Assembly (NCBI GenBank): GCA_910586345.1
Contig: CAJUHC010000001.1
Location: 111,329 to 137,094 of the forward strand
Source: an uncultured Christensenella sp.
GTDB taxonomy: Bacteria; Bacillota; Clostridia; Christensenellales; Borkfalkiaceae
Length of the DNA: 25,766 nucleotides
Direction of reading: 5' to 3'
Notes under the pieces: model-generated
Told to the model about the DNA's origin: nothing
Databases searched by the model: none
Seen by the model: only the letters and a program-made list of their open reading frames with translations
In this document: positions 14,303-22,229 of the stretch, in pieces
Numbering within the stretch: the first letter of the stretch is position 1
How the letters are laid out: each line of letters opens with the position of its first letter
Translations under genes and position numbers: made by a program

Positions 14303-14731
14303 TTATTTATTGCCCGATTTTCTGCCGTTGCCTTTGGGCTTTTCGGCGGGCGGCGCGGGCGGTGGCGTTGCCGCTCCGTCACGTTGCAAATTGTTGTGAA
14401 TGAAAAACGAATTGCGCTTGCCGATATTCCCCATATGCGCGTATGCGCTTTGCTGTCCTTTGCGGTACGAGGCAATTTCGCGTTTGGTAAACTGCTTTGC
14501 GTATTCCTTTTTCTGCTCGGTGGTATAAGGCGTATAACGGGCTTGCGGCTGTTCGTCCGTCATACTCATTTGCTGTTGCGTGGGTTGATTATTTGCCATA
14601 GGCTTATGCTCCTTTTTTTCGGTATAGTCCGTTATGCTATCTGAACGCGACACCATAATGAGAGTTGCCGAACCGTCGGCGGCGCGGGCGTATGTTCCTT
14701 GATAGCCTTGCGGTATTTTCGGGTTTGCCAT
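14303..14731 (-). CDS. Gln/Pro-rich protein of the element
   Basis: A 142-residue protein without recognised family, signal peptide or membrane helix. It begins MANPKIPQGYQGTYARAADG, has a polar Gln-rich middle (QPTQQQMSM) and a disordered Pro/Ala/Lys tail (ATPPPAPPAEKPKGNGRK). AAAGGCG upstream supports the start. Only 3 bp separate it from the stop of the 121-residue gene, so both are co-translated. Low-complexity, basic tails are common in virion and DNA-binding proteins, but nothing decisive is seen. Confidence 0.7.
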   Translation of the reverse strand: MANPKIPQGYQGTYARAADGSATLIMVSRSDSITDYTEKKEHKPMANNQPTQQQMSMTDEQPQARYTPYTTEQKKEYAKQFTKREIASYRKGQQSAYAHMGNIGKRNSFFIHNNLQRDGAATPPPAPPAEKPKGNGRKSGNK

Positions 14732-14734
14732 AAA

Positions 14735-15100
14735 TTACGCCTTTTTCGCGGGCGCGGGCGTTTCGTCCTTTGCGGCTTTTGCGAGTAGCAATTCCACAAT
14801 GGTATTCGTTGCGCGGGGCAGAAAGTAAAAGTATTCGTCGTCGTTGAACATTTTCAAAACAACCGCAATATATTCCGCGCCGCTTTTGTCGCTCGTTCTC
14901 TTTTCGAGCGTAAAACTCTTGAACGGCTCAACGCCCAACTCCGTGCAGGTCTGTATGAGTTCGACGACCTCTTTATCGCACCACACGTCAGCCGAACGCC
15001 CGTTTATAAGTTCCACGCGTACAAAATGATTTTTGCCGCCGCGTTTCGAGGGCTTTGCCACAATCTTGATTTCCTTGACTACTTTGTTCAGATTTTCCAT
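14735..15100 (-). CDS. Possible OB-fold ssDNA-binding protein
   Basis: A 121-residue protein. The alternation of short beta-strands (KEIKIVAKPS, NHFVRVELING, ADVWCDKEV, FKSFTLEKRT, YIAVVLKMF) with basic and aromatic residues is compatible with an OB-like barrel, as in the ssDNA-binding proteins of filamentous phages and rolling-circle replicons. The tail is Ala/Pro/Lys-rich. I see no exact family motif, so this is a fold guess from strand pattern and context. AGGAGC precedes the ATG at 15100. It is followed after 3 bp by the Gln/Pro-rich gene. Confidence 0.6.
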   Translation of the reverse strand: MENLNKVVKEIKIVAKPSKRGGKNHFVRVELINGRSADVWCDKEVVELIQTCTELGVEPFKSFTLEKRTSDKSGAEYIAVVLKMFNDDEYFYFLPRATNTIVELLLAKAAKDETPAPAKKA

Positions 15101-15229
15101 TTTTTGCTCCTATATAGATTATTTTTCAACCGCCGCAAATTACGTTGCGCACCGTCATTTTAAGCGGCTAATGGCGGGGCTTTTTGCGCTTACCCCAAGC
15201 GTTATAATTAAGTTGTGATTTGCCTTTGT

Positions 15230-17404
15230 TTATCTTAAAACGTACAGTTCCCACATTGTCATCATCTCGATATAGAAACCCGCATTGTCCGACCACTCAA
15301 TAGTCAGATAGCCGTCGCGTTTGCACGATATTGTGATAGTAAACGTATTGTCTACGCCATATTCCACAAGTCCGAGCGTTGCCGAGAACGGCGAAAGGCT
15401 TGTCAATTCTTTGTCGCCAGCATTGCCGCCGTCGCCCTCGTATTGCAGTTGCTGCCATTGTCCGTCATAGCCGTATTCGTAGCCGTAGCAACCGTTGCCG
15501 TCGGGCGAGTTATACCAAAAACTGTTGTTCCCGTCGTCGCGTATATTCGCCTTGATATAGTTCGCCGTAATCTTGATTTTGTCGCCCGCTTTCAGACCGC
15601 TAACCGCTATGTCAACGCTGTTCATAGTGCTGTCGCCGTAAACGTAAAGCATATCGTCGCCCAAGCGCGTCCAAGTTCCGAATTTTGCCGTGAAAGTTGT
15701 GTTGGCGGTTATCTTGTAGGTTGCAAGATTTATAACCGTTTTTCCGTCAACCGTCCAGCCCACAAACGTATCGCTGTTGAACGTAGGCATAGTTGCATAG
15801 CCGCCGTTTTGTACCTCTTGCGTTGCTACCGTAGTATCGCCGTTTTTGAACGTAACCGTGAATTTGTCAACGCGGAATATTGCCGTAAATGTTACGTTTT
15901 CTGTAACGGTGTAATTGCTTACGTTGACGGTGTTCGTTCCGTCGATAGACCAGCCGACAAATACATAATTCGGCTTTGTAGGGTTGGCGGGTACGGTTGG
16001 CTTGCCGTTACGTTCGACTATCTGCGTATTATGCGTTTTTCCGTCAGCCATAAATTTCACGTCGTACTTGTACGTTATATCTGCGACAAATACGGTATCT
16101 GCCGTAATGCGGTATTCGCTAACGTTGACCGCAACGCCGTTTACTTTCCAGCCGTTGAAAACTTTGTACGCCGTGCTTGTTGCCGTCGGAGCGGTTGCGT
16201 AGTTGCCCGATTTTACGGTTTCGTTTTTCAGCGTGGTGTCCTCGTACTTGAATACAACCGAATACTGCTTTGTGAATTTTGCCGTAAACGTTACGTTCTG
16301 CGTAACGGTGTAAGTTGTAAGATTTACAACCGAATTGCCGTCAATCGTCCAGCCGTCAAAAACATAGCCGTTTTTCGTAGGCGCGGCGGGCGGCGTTACG
16401 TTTGCGTTTTTCAGTACGATTTCGTTGTGGTAGTTTTCGCCGTCAACCATAAAATTGACCTCGTATTTATGCGTTACGTCGGCAACTATTTTTGTGTTCG
16501 CCGTTATGCGGTAAGTGGCAAGGTCTATCGGCTCGCCGTCAACCGTCCAGCCGTTGAATATAACGTAAGCCGTAGAGGGCGGCGTTGCGACTGTCAAAAG
16601 ACTGTTCTTGTTTACTACTTGTATGTTGTAAACGCTCCCGTCAAACTCGAACGTGGCAACGACTTGCTCGCCGCTTTCCAATGTAGACAGATACTGTTCG
16701 TAATAACTTACGGACTTTTGCAATTCCGCAATTTTAGCGTTCAGAGCGTTGACCACCGAAGAATTGTTTTGCGTTTGCAATGTCAAATCGGCAATCTGAT
16801 TGTTAAGGCTTGCAATTTGCGCGTTCAGCCCGTTAATCGTCTTTGCGTTCAGAGCGTTGTTTTCTTGTAACTGCGTATTGAGATTTTGCAAGTTCGATAA
16901 TTGCTCCGTAAGCGCGGCGATTTGCCGTTCGTTCTCGTCCTTATTGCCTTGCAGCGTAAGTATCTGCGTTGACAGTTCGGCAATTTGCCCGTTCAATTCC
17001 GTAATGGTAATTTCGTTGCTTGTCTTGATTGTGTTCAGCGTTTCAATCTGCGTTTCCAGCGCGGCGCGTTGTTCGTTCAACGTAGCGACTTGCCCTTGAT
17101 AGTCTTTGATAGAATTATTTAAGGCGGTTGCCTCGCTCGTATACTGCGATATTAAATCGTTTTGCGTGGTTATCGTGTCGCGGTAACTGTTTATCAGTTT
17201 GTCGTATTCGTCTTTGTCTTTGAGGGCGGTGGAATAGCCGTCCTCGTAAGATTTTTGCACGTCCTCTTGCGTATATAGACCGTTGCCCGCCATTCCGTCC
17301 TTGACCTTCGACCAATTTATAATGCCCCAAGTAAGTAGGAACGCGAAAACGCCGATTATGAGAATACTGAATATGATTGTTAATACTTTTTTCGTCGTTG
17401 ACAT
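15230..17404 (-). CDS. Membrane-anchored coiled-coil fibre with InlB-type repeats
   Basis: A 724-residue surface protein. A transmembrane helix at 7-31 anchors it with the bulk outside. Residues 60-245 form an almost unbroken coiled coil rich in Gln/Asn/Leu (TLNEQRAALETQIETLN and similar). From about 245 to 575 there are five copies of the InlB B / Listeria-Bacteroides repeat (Flg_new type), each ending in a YxF(x)GW(x)(I/V)DG and a TxNTxFTAKF-like strand. A different, Gly/Tyr/Asp-rich domain (575-724) forms the tip. Anchor, stalk, Ig-like repeats and head is the build of an adhesin or receptor-binding fibre. AAAGGAGC precedes the ATG. It follows the 175-residue membrane protein by 11 bp. No LPXTG or cell-wall anchor is present. 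Confidence 0.8.
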   Translation of the reverse strand: MSTTKKVLTIIFSILIIGVFAFLLTWGIINWSKVKDGMAGNGLYTQEDVQKSYEDGYSTALKDKDEYDKLINSYRDTITTQNDLISQYTSEATALNNSIKDYQGQVATLNEQRAALETQIETLNTIKTSNEITITELNGQIAELSTQILTLQGNKDENERQIAALTEQLSNLQNLNTQLQENNALNAKTINGLNAQIASLNNQIADLTLQTQNNSSVVNALNAKIAELQKSVSYYEQYLSTLESGEQVVATFEFDGSVYNIQVVNKNSLLTVATPPSTAYVIFNGWTVDGEPIDLATYRITANTKIVADVTHKYEVNFMVDGENYHNEIVLKNANVTPPAAPTKNGYVFDGWTIDGNSVVNLTTYTVTQNVTFTAKFTKQYSVVFKYEDTTLKNETVKSGNYATAPTATSTAYKVFNGWKVNGVAVNVSEYRITADTVFVADITYKYDVKFMADGKTHNTQIVERNGKPTVPANPTKPNYVFVGWSIDGTNTVNVSNYTVTENVTFTAIFRVDKFTVTFKNGDTTVATQEVQNGGYATMPTFNSDTFVGWTVDGKTVINLATYKITANTTFTAKFGTWTRLGDDMLYVYGDSTMNSVDIAVSGLKAGDKIKITANYIKANIRDDGNNSFWYNSPDGNGCYGYEYGYDGQWQQLQYEGDGGNAGDKELTSLSPFSATLGLVEYGVDNTFTITISCKRDGYLTIEWSDNAGFYIEMMTMWELYVLR

Positions 17405-17415
17405 TGTTCGCTCCT

Positions 17416-17943
17416 TTATAAAATTTCGATTATGCGTAGGCGTATGCCGTTGTCCGCAAAATACTGTTCAAGAAAACTTGCGTTTTCTTTGCCCGCCGTC
17501 GCAAGCGTTAAAGTCGTTTTGTTGCTCAAAAACTTGACCGATATTCTCATAACCGCGCTGTTTATTACGTTGCCGTTCGTGTCGTAAAAGTCCATATTTA
17601 CAGTTGCGAACACAGAGCCGGCGTTTATTTCCGTATTCAGTAAAACGTAGTCGTTGAGTATAACCTGATAGGTCTTTTTCTTGCCGTCAAAATTCTCGAC
17701 TTTGAGCAAGTCCTTTTCAAATGCGTATGTGTCGGTGTCGTCGTATAAATCGTGATAGAAAACTGCGCTCGTGGACGAATAGTTAAAACTTTCTTGCGTG
17801 AATCGGTTGCTAATATCTATTGAGCCGTTTATATAACTTTCAGCCTTGATTTCCTTATACAACCGAATCCCGCAGAAAACGGCGGCAACGATAATGACGA
17901 ACGCAAGCAGATAGAGAATAACCATACCTATGATTTTTTTCAT
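17416..17943 (-). CDS. Membrane-anchored extracellular protein
   Basis: A 175-residue protein with one N-terminal helix (about 5-28) and an extracellular domain of beta-rich appearance. No family recognised. Its ATG overlaps the stop of the 435-residue gene (ATGA), which shows tight translational coupling, and the ribosome binding site GAGGTGCTTAT is the same string used by rep. It and its two neighbours share the same topology (short N-terminus, one helix, large outside part), so they may form one cell-surface or virion-assembly complex. Confidence 0.75.
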   Translation of the reverse strand: MKKIIGMVILYLLAFVIIVAAVFCGIRLYKEIKAESYINGSIDISNRFTQESFNYSSTSAVFYHDLYDDTDTYAFEKDLLKVENFDGKKKTYQVILNDYVLLNTEINAGSVFATVNMDFYDTNGNVINSAVMRISVKFLSNKTTLTLATAGKENASFLEQYFADNGIRLRIIEIL

Positions 17944-19247
17944 ATAAGCACCTCGCTGTATTCGTTGTTTATTGCGTTTGCCGTTCCGTCCAGCACGATA
18001 CCGCGACTATGTTTTAATGTTTTTAACTGCGTATCGTTCAGCGATTTTTCCAGCAAATAAAATGTCCGTGCATTGCCCTTGATAGTAAGCGTGTCGATTT
18101 CCAGCCCGTCAAAAGCGTTATAGTCAAGACCTACAACCTTGATTTCTTTTGCCGCCAAATATTCGGACTGTAAGTCCAGCGTTATATTGACTTTTGCGCG
18201 CGGCATATCTGCAAACAGTTTTTTACCGTCCATAGAGAGCGAAAGAAAGTAGCCGTCGTATATTTCGCTGTAACGGTAAGAAAACAATTCCGCGCCGTTC
18301 AACTTGCTTGTGTCGGTCAGCGTGTAAGTCATACGTTCTTGCCAGTAGGTAGTGTCTATTTGTTCGTCACTGGTGTCGTATTTCGGGTTGCACTCGATAG
18401 AGCCGAAAATGCTTTGCGTACTGTTACGCGCTCCGTTCTCGTCGTAGTGGAATTTAAGCACGGCGTAATTTTTGATAATGTCGGTTACGTCGTCCGCTTT
18501 GAATTTGCCGCTCGCGCCGTCGTATTCTCTGATTGAAAAGTATTGCGATAAGTCCAGCGTGATATAGTAATCGCCGTAGCCTTTGTCGTTCGACTTTATA
18601 GCAGAGAAAACCGCGTCGAACACGTCGCCGTAATCGAAGTACGTTGTGCTTTGTTTGACCGTCCATAAAAAGCCCCACAGTCTGCCGTAGGTGTCGTACT
18701 TGCCGTCCAACTGAATGGAAAACGGGCGGTTGTCTATCTTGATAATAAATTGCTGGTTACGGTTTAGCACCGTTGAAACGCTCCCGTATTGACCTTTGAA
18801 ACCGCTCCAATTTATGCCGTTTGTCGTATCGTAATAGTAAAATTCAGAGAGTACGCGCTCGTTCGCCTCGCTTTCTTTGTGTACCTCTTGCGTGTACGTT
18901 CGGAAATCGCCTATAAATTGCATACCCGTTGAGCGGTATTCGCTTTCCGTTAAGCCGTAGCCCGTGAAATAGTTGTATTTTAATTCTTGCAGTTGTACGC
19001 CGTTGTTCTTGTCGTTTGAGTAGTAGTTTGCTTCCATAAACCAGCGTTCGGCGTATGCGTCTTTTTCTTCGGGCGTTAATTCGTCGTCTTTTTTAATATC
19101 GACGGCGAGTTGGTCGTTCACGTTGTTTACGCCGATTGTCGTATCTTTCACAAAATAGTGATAATATACAAACGCGATAATTACGCAAACGGCAATCACG
19201 GTTATGAACACCAAACAGCAATTTGCAATAGTTTTGATTGCTTTCAT
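17940..19247 (-). CDS. Large membrane-anchored extracellular protein
   Basis: A 435-residue protein with a single N-terminal transmembrane helix (about 8-33) and a long extracellular region rich in Tyr, Asp and Asn. The outer part looks like two or more beta domains; no catalytic motif or known family is visible. AGGAGG before the ATG at 19247 fixes the start. It lies between the small regulators and the 175-residue protein and overlaps the latter by 4 bp. Together with the fibre it makes up a three-gene surface module, about 4 kb of the element. Confidence 0.78.
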   Translation of the reverse strand: MKAIKTIANCCLVFITVIAVCVIIAFVYYHYFVKDTTIGVNNVNDQLAVDIKKDDELTPEEKDAYAERWFMEANYYSNDKNNGVQLQELKYNYFTGYGLTESEYRSTGMQFIGDFRTYTQEVHKESEANERVLSEFYYYDTTNGINWSGFKGQYGSVSTVLNRNQQFIIKIDNRPFSIQLDGKYDTYGRLWGFLWTVKQSTTYFDYGDVFDAVFSAIKSNDKGYGDYYITLDLSQYFSIREYDGASGKFKADDVTDIIKNYAVLKFHYDENGARNSTQSIFGSIECNPKYDTSDEQIDTTYWQERMTYTLTDTSKLNGAELFSYRYSEIYDGYFLSLSMDGKKLFADMPRAKVNITLDLQSEYLAAKEIKVVGLDYNAFDGLEIDTLTIKGNARTFYLLEKSLNDTQLKTLKHSRGIVLDGTANAINNEYSEVLI

Positions 19248-19286
19248 AGTTCCTCCTTGCTAAAATTTAGAGGCAATTTGCCCATT

Positions 19287-19514
19287 TTAAGAAAGCGGGT
19301 TTTGCTTGCCGATTGCCGCCCAATCAATAAGTTTTACAGCCTCGTCCGCGCCCAAGTGGTAGATAAAACGCCGTGCCGTTGCCTCGCTTGCCGCGCCGCC
19401 GTTTAACAGCGTTTGTATTTCTTTTTCGTCAATACCCATTTCACGCGCCAATGTCGCCGCCGTCATTTCGTGCTTGTCTAAATAGGCTTGCAGTAGTTCC
19501 TTTTTGACTATCAT
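19287..19514 (-). CDS. Small helix-turn-helix protein
   Basis: A 75-residue protein with an HTH of XRE-like form (LLQAYLDKHEMTAATLAREM, then GIDEKEIQTLLNG). I use the ATG at 19514, preceded by GGGAGCG; the longer frame would start at a GTG at 19568 without a ribosome binding site. Probably a regulator of the element's own genes. It follows the sigma-like gene and precedes the surface-protein genes. Confidence 0.75.
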   Translation of the reverse strand: MIVKKELLQAYLDKHEMTAATLAREMGIDEKEIQTLLNGGAASEATARRFIYHLGADEAVKLIDWAAIGKQNPLS

Positions 19515-19593
19515 TTTTTCACGCTCCCGTTTTGTAGTAGGCTTGTTTTTGCCTCTACCTATAAGCACGGCGGAGCGTGGTCGTTGCAGTTTT

Positions 19594-19989
19594 TCAGAAA
19601 AATTTTTTTAATTTTTTGTAAATCGTTTGTAATTGCCGAGAGATTGACGACTTATTCAGCCCCAATTCTTTTGCCGCTTGCGTTATGGTTTTGCTCTCGA
19701 CAAATACGGCGCGTAATAGTTTTTGTTGCTTGTCCGATAGGTGCTTGATTGCGTTATGTATTCGCTCCTCGTTTTCGCGCAACTCAACGGCGGCGAAAGA
19801 ATCGGCGGCGGTGTCCGTAAAATCAACGCCGTTTTCCATTAGATAATAGAGCGATATATGCCGCCGCGTTTCCCGCCAATGGTTGCGCTTTTCCTCTTGT
19901 AGTAGTTGCAAGTGCAAAGCGTAGATTTCTTCGCCCACCTCGATTTCGCTTGTCGTTCCGTCCGCGAAAACGTATTTGATTGTTGACAT
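19594..19989 (-). CDS. Sigma-70 region 4-like factor
   Basis: A 131-residue protein. The C-terminal 55 residues form a sigma-70 region 4-type HTH (LSDKQQKLLRAVFVESKTIT, then AAKELGLNKSSISRQL), with the typical basic end. The N-terminal part carries YVFADGTTSEIEVGEEIYAL, as in the sigma-like ORFs of clostridial conjugative and phage elements. It lacks region 2, so it is more likely an activator or ArpU/phage-type control protein than a full sigma factor. The ATG at 19989 has GGGAGGA 8 nt upstream, and this site is fully paired in a 57-nt hairpin. It is the first gene of the leftward operon and likely switches on the rest. Confidence 0.78.
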   Translation of the reverse strand: MSTIKYVFADGTTSEIEVGEEIYALHLQLLQEEKRNHWRETRRHISLYYLMENGVDFTDTAADSFAAVELRENEERIHNAIKHLSDKQQKLLRAVFVESKTITQAAKELGLNKSSISRQLQTIYKKLKKFF

Positions 19990-19994
19990 AAAAA

Positions 19995-20051
19995 AGTCCT
20001 CCCGTTTGGAATTTGAAAATTGATAAAATTCCAAATTCGCGTGGGAGGACT
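19995..20051 (-). promoter_or_regulatory. Hairpin that hides the ribosome binding site of the sigma-like gene
   Basis: Minus strand: AGTCCTCCC (20043-20051) pairs perfectly with GGGAGGACT (19995-20003), which contains the Shine-Dalgarno; inside, AAATTCCAAA/TTTGGAATTT (20026-20035 and 20005-20014) form ten more pairs. When folded, the ribosome binding site is closed. Confidence 0.75.
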
Positions 20052-20087
20052 ACGGCATTTCAAATTGCGACTTTTTTCGCAAGCAAT

Positions 20088-20120
20088 AAAAAAAGCGTTC
20101 ACGCGGTTTTGCGTGAACGC
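20088..20120 (-). terminator. Rho-independent terminator of the LRR lipoprotein gene
   Basis: Minus strand: GCGTTCACGC (20111-20120 side) pairs with GCGTGAACGC (20095-20104 side), 10 bp around a 6-nt loop, followed by seven T (20088-20094 on the plus strand are A). Confidence 0.88.
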
Positions 20121-20181
20121 CTTAATTTTGTTATTTAGTTTTCGTTGTTTTAGTTTTTGTCTGTGTGTGCCGTTTTTCGGC

Positions 20182-21258
20182 TTAATTTTCTTCTATCGGT
20201 TTTCTTAAATTGCCGTTCGTGCAGTATACGGTGTAGTTGCCTGTATTTTTATTCCAATAATATTTTGTTATAGTTTCCCATTGCTCCGTAGTGCCGTTAA
20301 AGGTTATGCTCGTAAGACTACTGCAATTACCGAACGCAGAATTGCCGATAAATTTTACGCTTACGGGAATAGTTACGCTTGTAAGTTTACTGCAACTGCT
20401 GAACGCAGAATTGCGGATGTCTGTTACGCCGTCGGGTATAGTTATGCTCGTAAGACTACTGCAACCGCTGAATGTACTACCGCTGATTTCAGTTACCTTG
20501 TCGGGAATGGTTATGCTCGTAAGACTACTGCAATCTCTGAACGCACTTTCTCCGATACTCGTAACGCTGTTCGGTATGGTTACGCTTGTAAGGCTACTGC
20601 AACCGATGAATACATTATCATTTATAACCGTTACACTGTCGGGTATGGTTATGCTCGTAAGACCGCTGCAACTCTTGAACGCAGACCTGCCGATACTTGT
20701 TACGCTGTTGCCTATGGTTATGCTTGTAAGACCGCCGCAATCGTTAAACGCAGACTGTCCTATACTTGTTACACTGTCGGGAATAGTTATGCTCGTAAGA
20801 CCGCTACAACTGCTGAACGCAGACTGTCCGATACTCGTTACACTGTCGGGTATGGTTACGCTTGTAAGACTACGACGAGCCTCGAACGCAGATTGTCCGA
20901 TACTCGTTACAGGTTTGCCGTTACATTCGGCGGGAATTATTATTTCCGTTTCGTTGTCTATTCCCATACCCGCCATTGCGGAATAACTCGCGTTATCATC
21001 GTTCAAAACGAACGCTATGCTCGCAAATTTACCGCAAACACAGTTGCCGTTAGAAAAATCGTGCGGGGCATAACCGTCTTTTAATGAATTATCCGTAACG
21101 GGGCAATCGATTGTCGTGCAATTATGCCAATGGTGCGTTTCGCCTATTTCCCAAAATTGCGACCATTCGTGCGTATGCGTTTCACCGCAAGCGGCAAGCC
21201 CGAACGCGCAAGAAACAACGCTTAATAACGAGAAAAGTATTACAAGAAACTTTTTCAT
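20182..21258 (-). CDS. BspA-like leucine-rich repeat lipoprotein
   Basis: A 358-residue surface protein. The signal peptide ends in the lipobox GLAAC (Cys24 lipidated). A His/Cys-rich segment (about 27-80, with HTHEW and CVCGK) may bind metal. Then follow about ten 23-residue LRR_5 repeats of the form LTSITIPDSVTSIGQSAF, typical of BspA-type adhesins, and a short C-terminal cap. AAGGAG before the ATG at 21258 sets the start. Its promoter appears to be the invertible segment at 21279-21404: in the sequenced orientation that promoter points away, so the gene is predicted OFF. It ends in its own terminator at 20088-20120. Probably a phase-variable adhesin carried by the element. Confidence 0.9.
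   Translation of the reverse strand: MKKFLVILFSLLSVVSCAFGLAACGETHTHEWSQFWEIGETHHWHNCTTIDCPVTDNSLKDGYAPHDFSNGNCVCGKFASIAFVLNDDNASYSAMAGMGIDNETEIIIPAECNGKPVTSIGQSAFEARRSLTSVTIPDSVTSIGQSAFSSCSGLTSITIPDSVTSIGQSAFNDCGGLTSITIGNSVTSIGRSAFKSCSGLTSITIPDSVTVINDNVFIGCSSLTSVTIPNSVTSIGESAFRDCSSLTSITIPDKVTEISGSTFSGCSSLTSITIPDGVTDIRNSAFSSCSKLTSVTIPVSVKFIGNSAFGNCSSLTSITFNGTTEQWETITKYYWNKNTGNYTVYCTNGNLRKPIEEN
20290..20965. repeat. 69-bp tandem coding repeats of the LRR gene
   Basis: Each unit encodes one 23-residue leucine-rich repeat; the recurring DNA core reads GTTATGCTCGTAAGAC and near variants every 69 bp. High identity between units allows gain or loss of repeats by recombination. Confidence 0.8.
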
Positions 21259-21278
21259 TTTTTGCTCCTTTTCGGTTG

Positions 21279-21404
21279 TAGGTATTGTGTACTTTTACTA
21301 CGGTCAAACTATTGATTTATTTAGGGCGTTTATGGTATAATAAATGCGATATTTATATCAATTTCAGTGAATTTCGGCGTTGTAGTAAAAGTACACTTTT
21401 ACTA
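21279..21404. other. Candidate invertible promoter segment with two recombination sites
   Basis: The right site (21383-21404) has perfect 10-bp arms TAGTAAAAGT and ACTTTTACTA around the centre AC. The left site (21279-21300) has the same right arm ACTTTTACTA, a degenerate left arm TAGGTATTGT, and centre GT, the complement of AC. The two sites are therefore inverted to each other; a 15-bp stretch (21287-21301 and 21382-21396) is a perfect inverted repeat. Serine recombinases cut at 2-bp staggered centres of just this kind, and one is encoded 100 bp away. Alternatively this is a res-like multimer resolution site. Confidence 0.6.
21312..21341 (+). promoter_or_regulatory. Extended -10 promoter inside the invertible segment
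   Basis: TTGATT (21312-21317), 18-bp spacer and TATAAT (21336-21341) with the TGG extension just before it. The start is near 21348. After inversion it would read leftward into the LRR lipoprotein gene with a leader of about 77 nt. Confidence 0.75.
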
Positions 21405-21432
21405 AAATATTTATCTTGTTATGTCAAATTTG

Positions 21433-21466
21433 AGCGCGGAACGGTAAACCGAATCCGCGCTTTTTT
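21433..21466 (+). terminator. Terminator between the invertible promoter and the recombinase
   Basis: AGCGCGGA (21433-21440) pairs with TCCGCGCT (21454-21461), with an inner CGG/CCG, followed by six T. Transcripts from 21348 would end here as an RNA of about 118 nt unless read-through occurs. Confidence 0.85.
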
Positions 21467-21503
21467 GTTATGCTTTAAGGAAACGAAAGGAGCGTTCTAA
21501 ATT

Positions 21504-22109
21504 ATGAACACATACGCTTACGCCCGCGTTTCCGCACGCGACCAAAATTTACAGCGGCAGATTTCCGCATTTATTGAGTACGGAATTGAAAAAAGCCGCA
21601 TATTCTCGGACAAGAAAAGCGGCAAGGACTTTGAAAGAAAAGAGTATAAAAAACTCATTAGAAAACTGAAAAACGGCGACTTGCTTGTGATTAAATCTAT
21701 TGACCGTTTGGGGCGCAATTACGACCAAATCATAGCGGAATGGGCGTTTATTACAAACGCCATAGGTGCGGACATTTTAGTGTTAGATATGCCCATACTT
21801 GACACCCGTACAAAAGCCGATACGCTTGTAGGTAAATTCATTTCGGACATTGTTTTGCAAGTTTTATCTTTCGTTGCCGAGAACGAGCGGGCAAACATAC
21901 GCGAACGGCAAGCGGACGGAATACGTTTAGCCAAGCAAAACGGCGTTAAATTCGGCAGACCGAGAAAGAAATACAGCGACGATTTTTTAAGCGTTGCAAC
22001 GGACTACATACAAAAACGCATACCGCTGAAAACAGCGTTGAAATTATCGGGCGTAAAGCAAGACAATTTTTTCTATCATATACGACAGATAAAGCAGTTA
22101 ATAGAATGA
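21504..22109 (+). CDS. Small serine recombinase (resolvase/invertase family)
   Basis: A 201-residue recombinase of the resolvase/invertase class. The catalytic core is intact: YARVSARDQN with Arg8 and nucleophile Ser10, and the DRLGRN motif with Arg68 and Arg71. The long E-helix follows (about 100-135), then a C-terminal HTH (about 150-200) after GRPRKKYS. These enzymes act on paired sites with a 2-bp crossover. Candidate sites lie just upstream (21279-21404), which would make it the inversion enzyme for the LRR promoter; resolving multimers of the replicon is the other possibility. AAAGGAG about 10 nt upstream supports the ATG. A terminator between the promoter and the gene suggests low, controlled expression. 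Confidence 0.93.
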   Translation: MNTYAYARVSARDQNLQRQISAFIEYGIEKSRIFSDKKSGKDFERKEYKKLIRKLKNGDLLVIKSIDRLGRNYDQIIAEWAFITNAIGADILVLDMPILDTRTKADTLVGKFISDIVLQVLSFVAENERANIRERQADGIRLAKQNGVKFGRPRKKYSDDFLSVATDYIQKRIPLKTALKLSGVKQDNFFYHIRQIKQLIE

Positions 22110-22229
22110 ATGACATTATACGACATTAAAAGCGGTATAGAGATTATTTTTCTTGTTCTATTCGTGATAAAATCAACGTGAGGCTTTATATTCTTTTTCA
22201 TAAGAATTACATAGTTTTGTTATTCGCTT

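Noticed and set aside
15443..16870. 475-residue plus-strand ORF
   Set aside because: It lies antisense to the fibre gene, whose minus-strand frame has clear domains, a ribosome binding site and a membrane anchor; the plus frame is a compositional shadow.
20281..21084. Plus-strand ORFs of 231 and 267 residues with regular repeats
   Set aside because: They are opposite-strand readings of the 69-bp LRR repeats, without starts or known domains.
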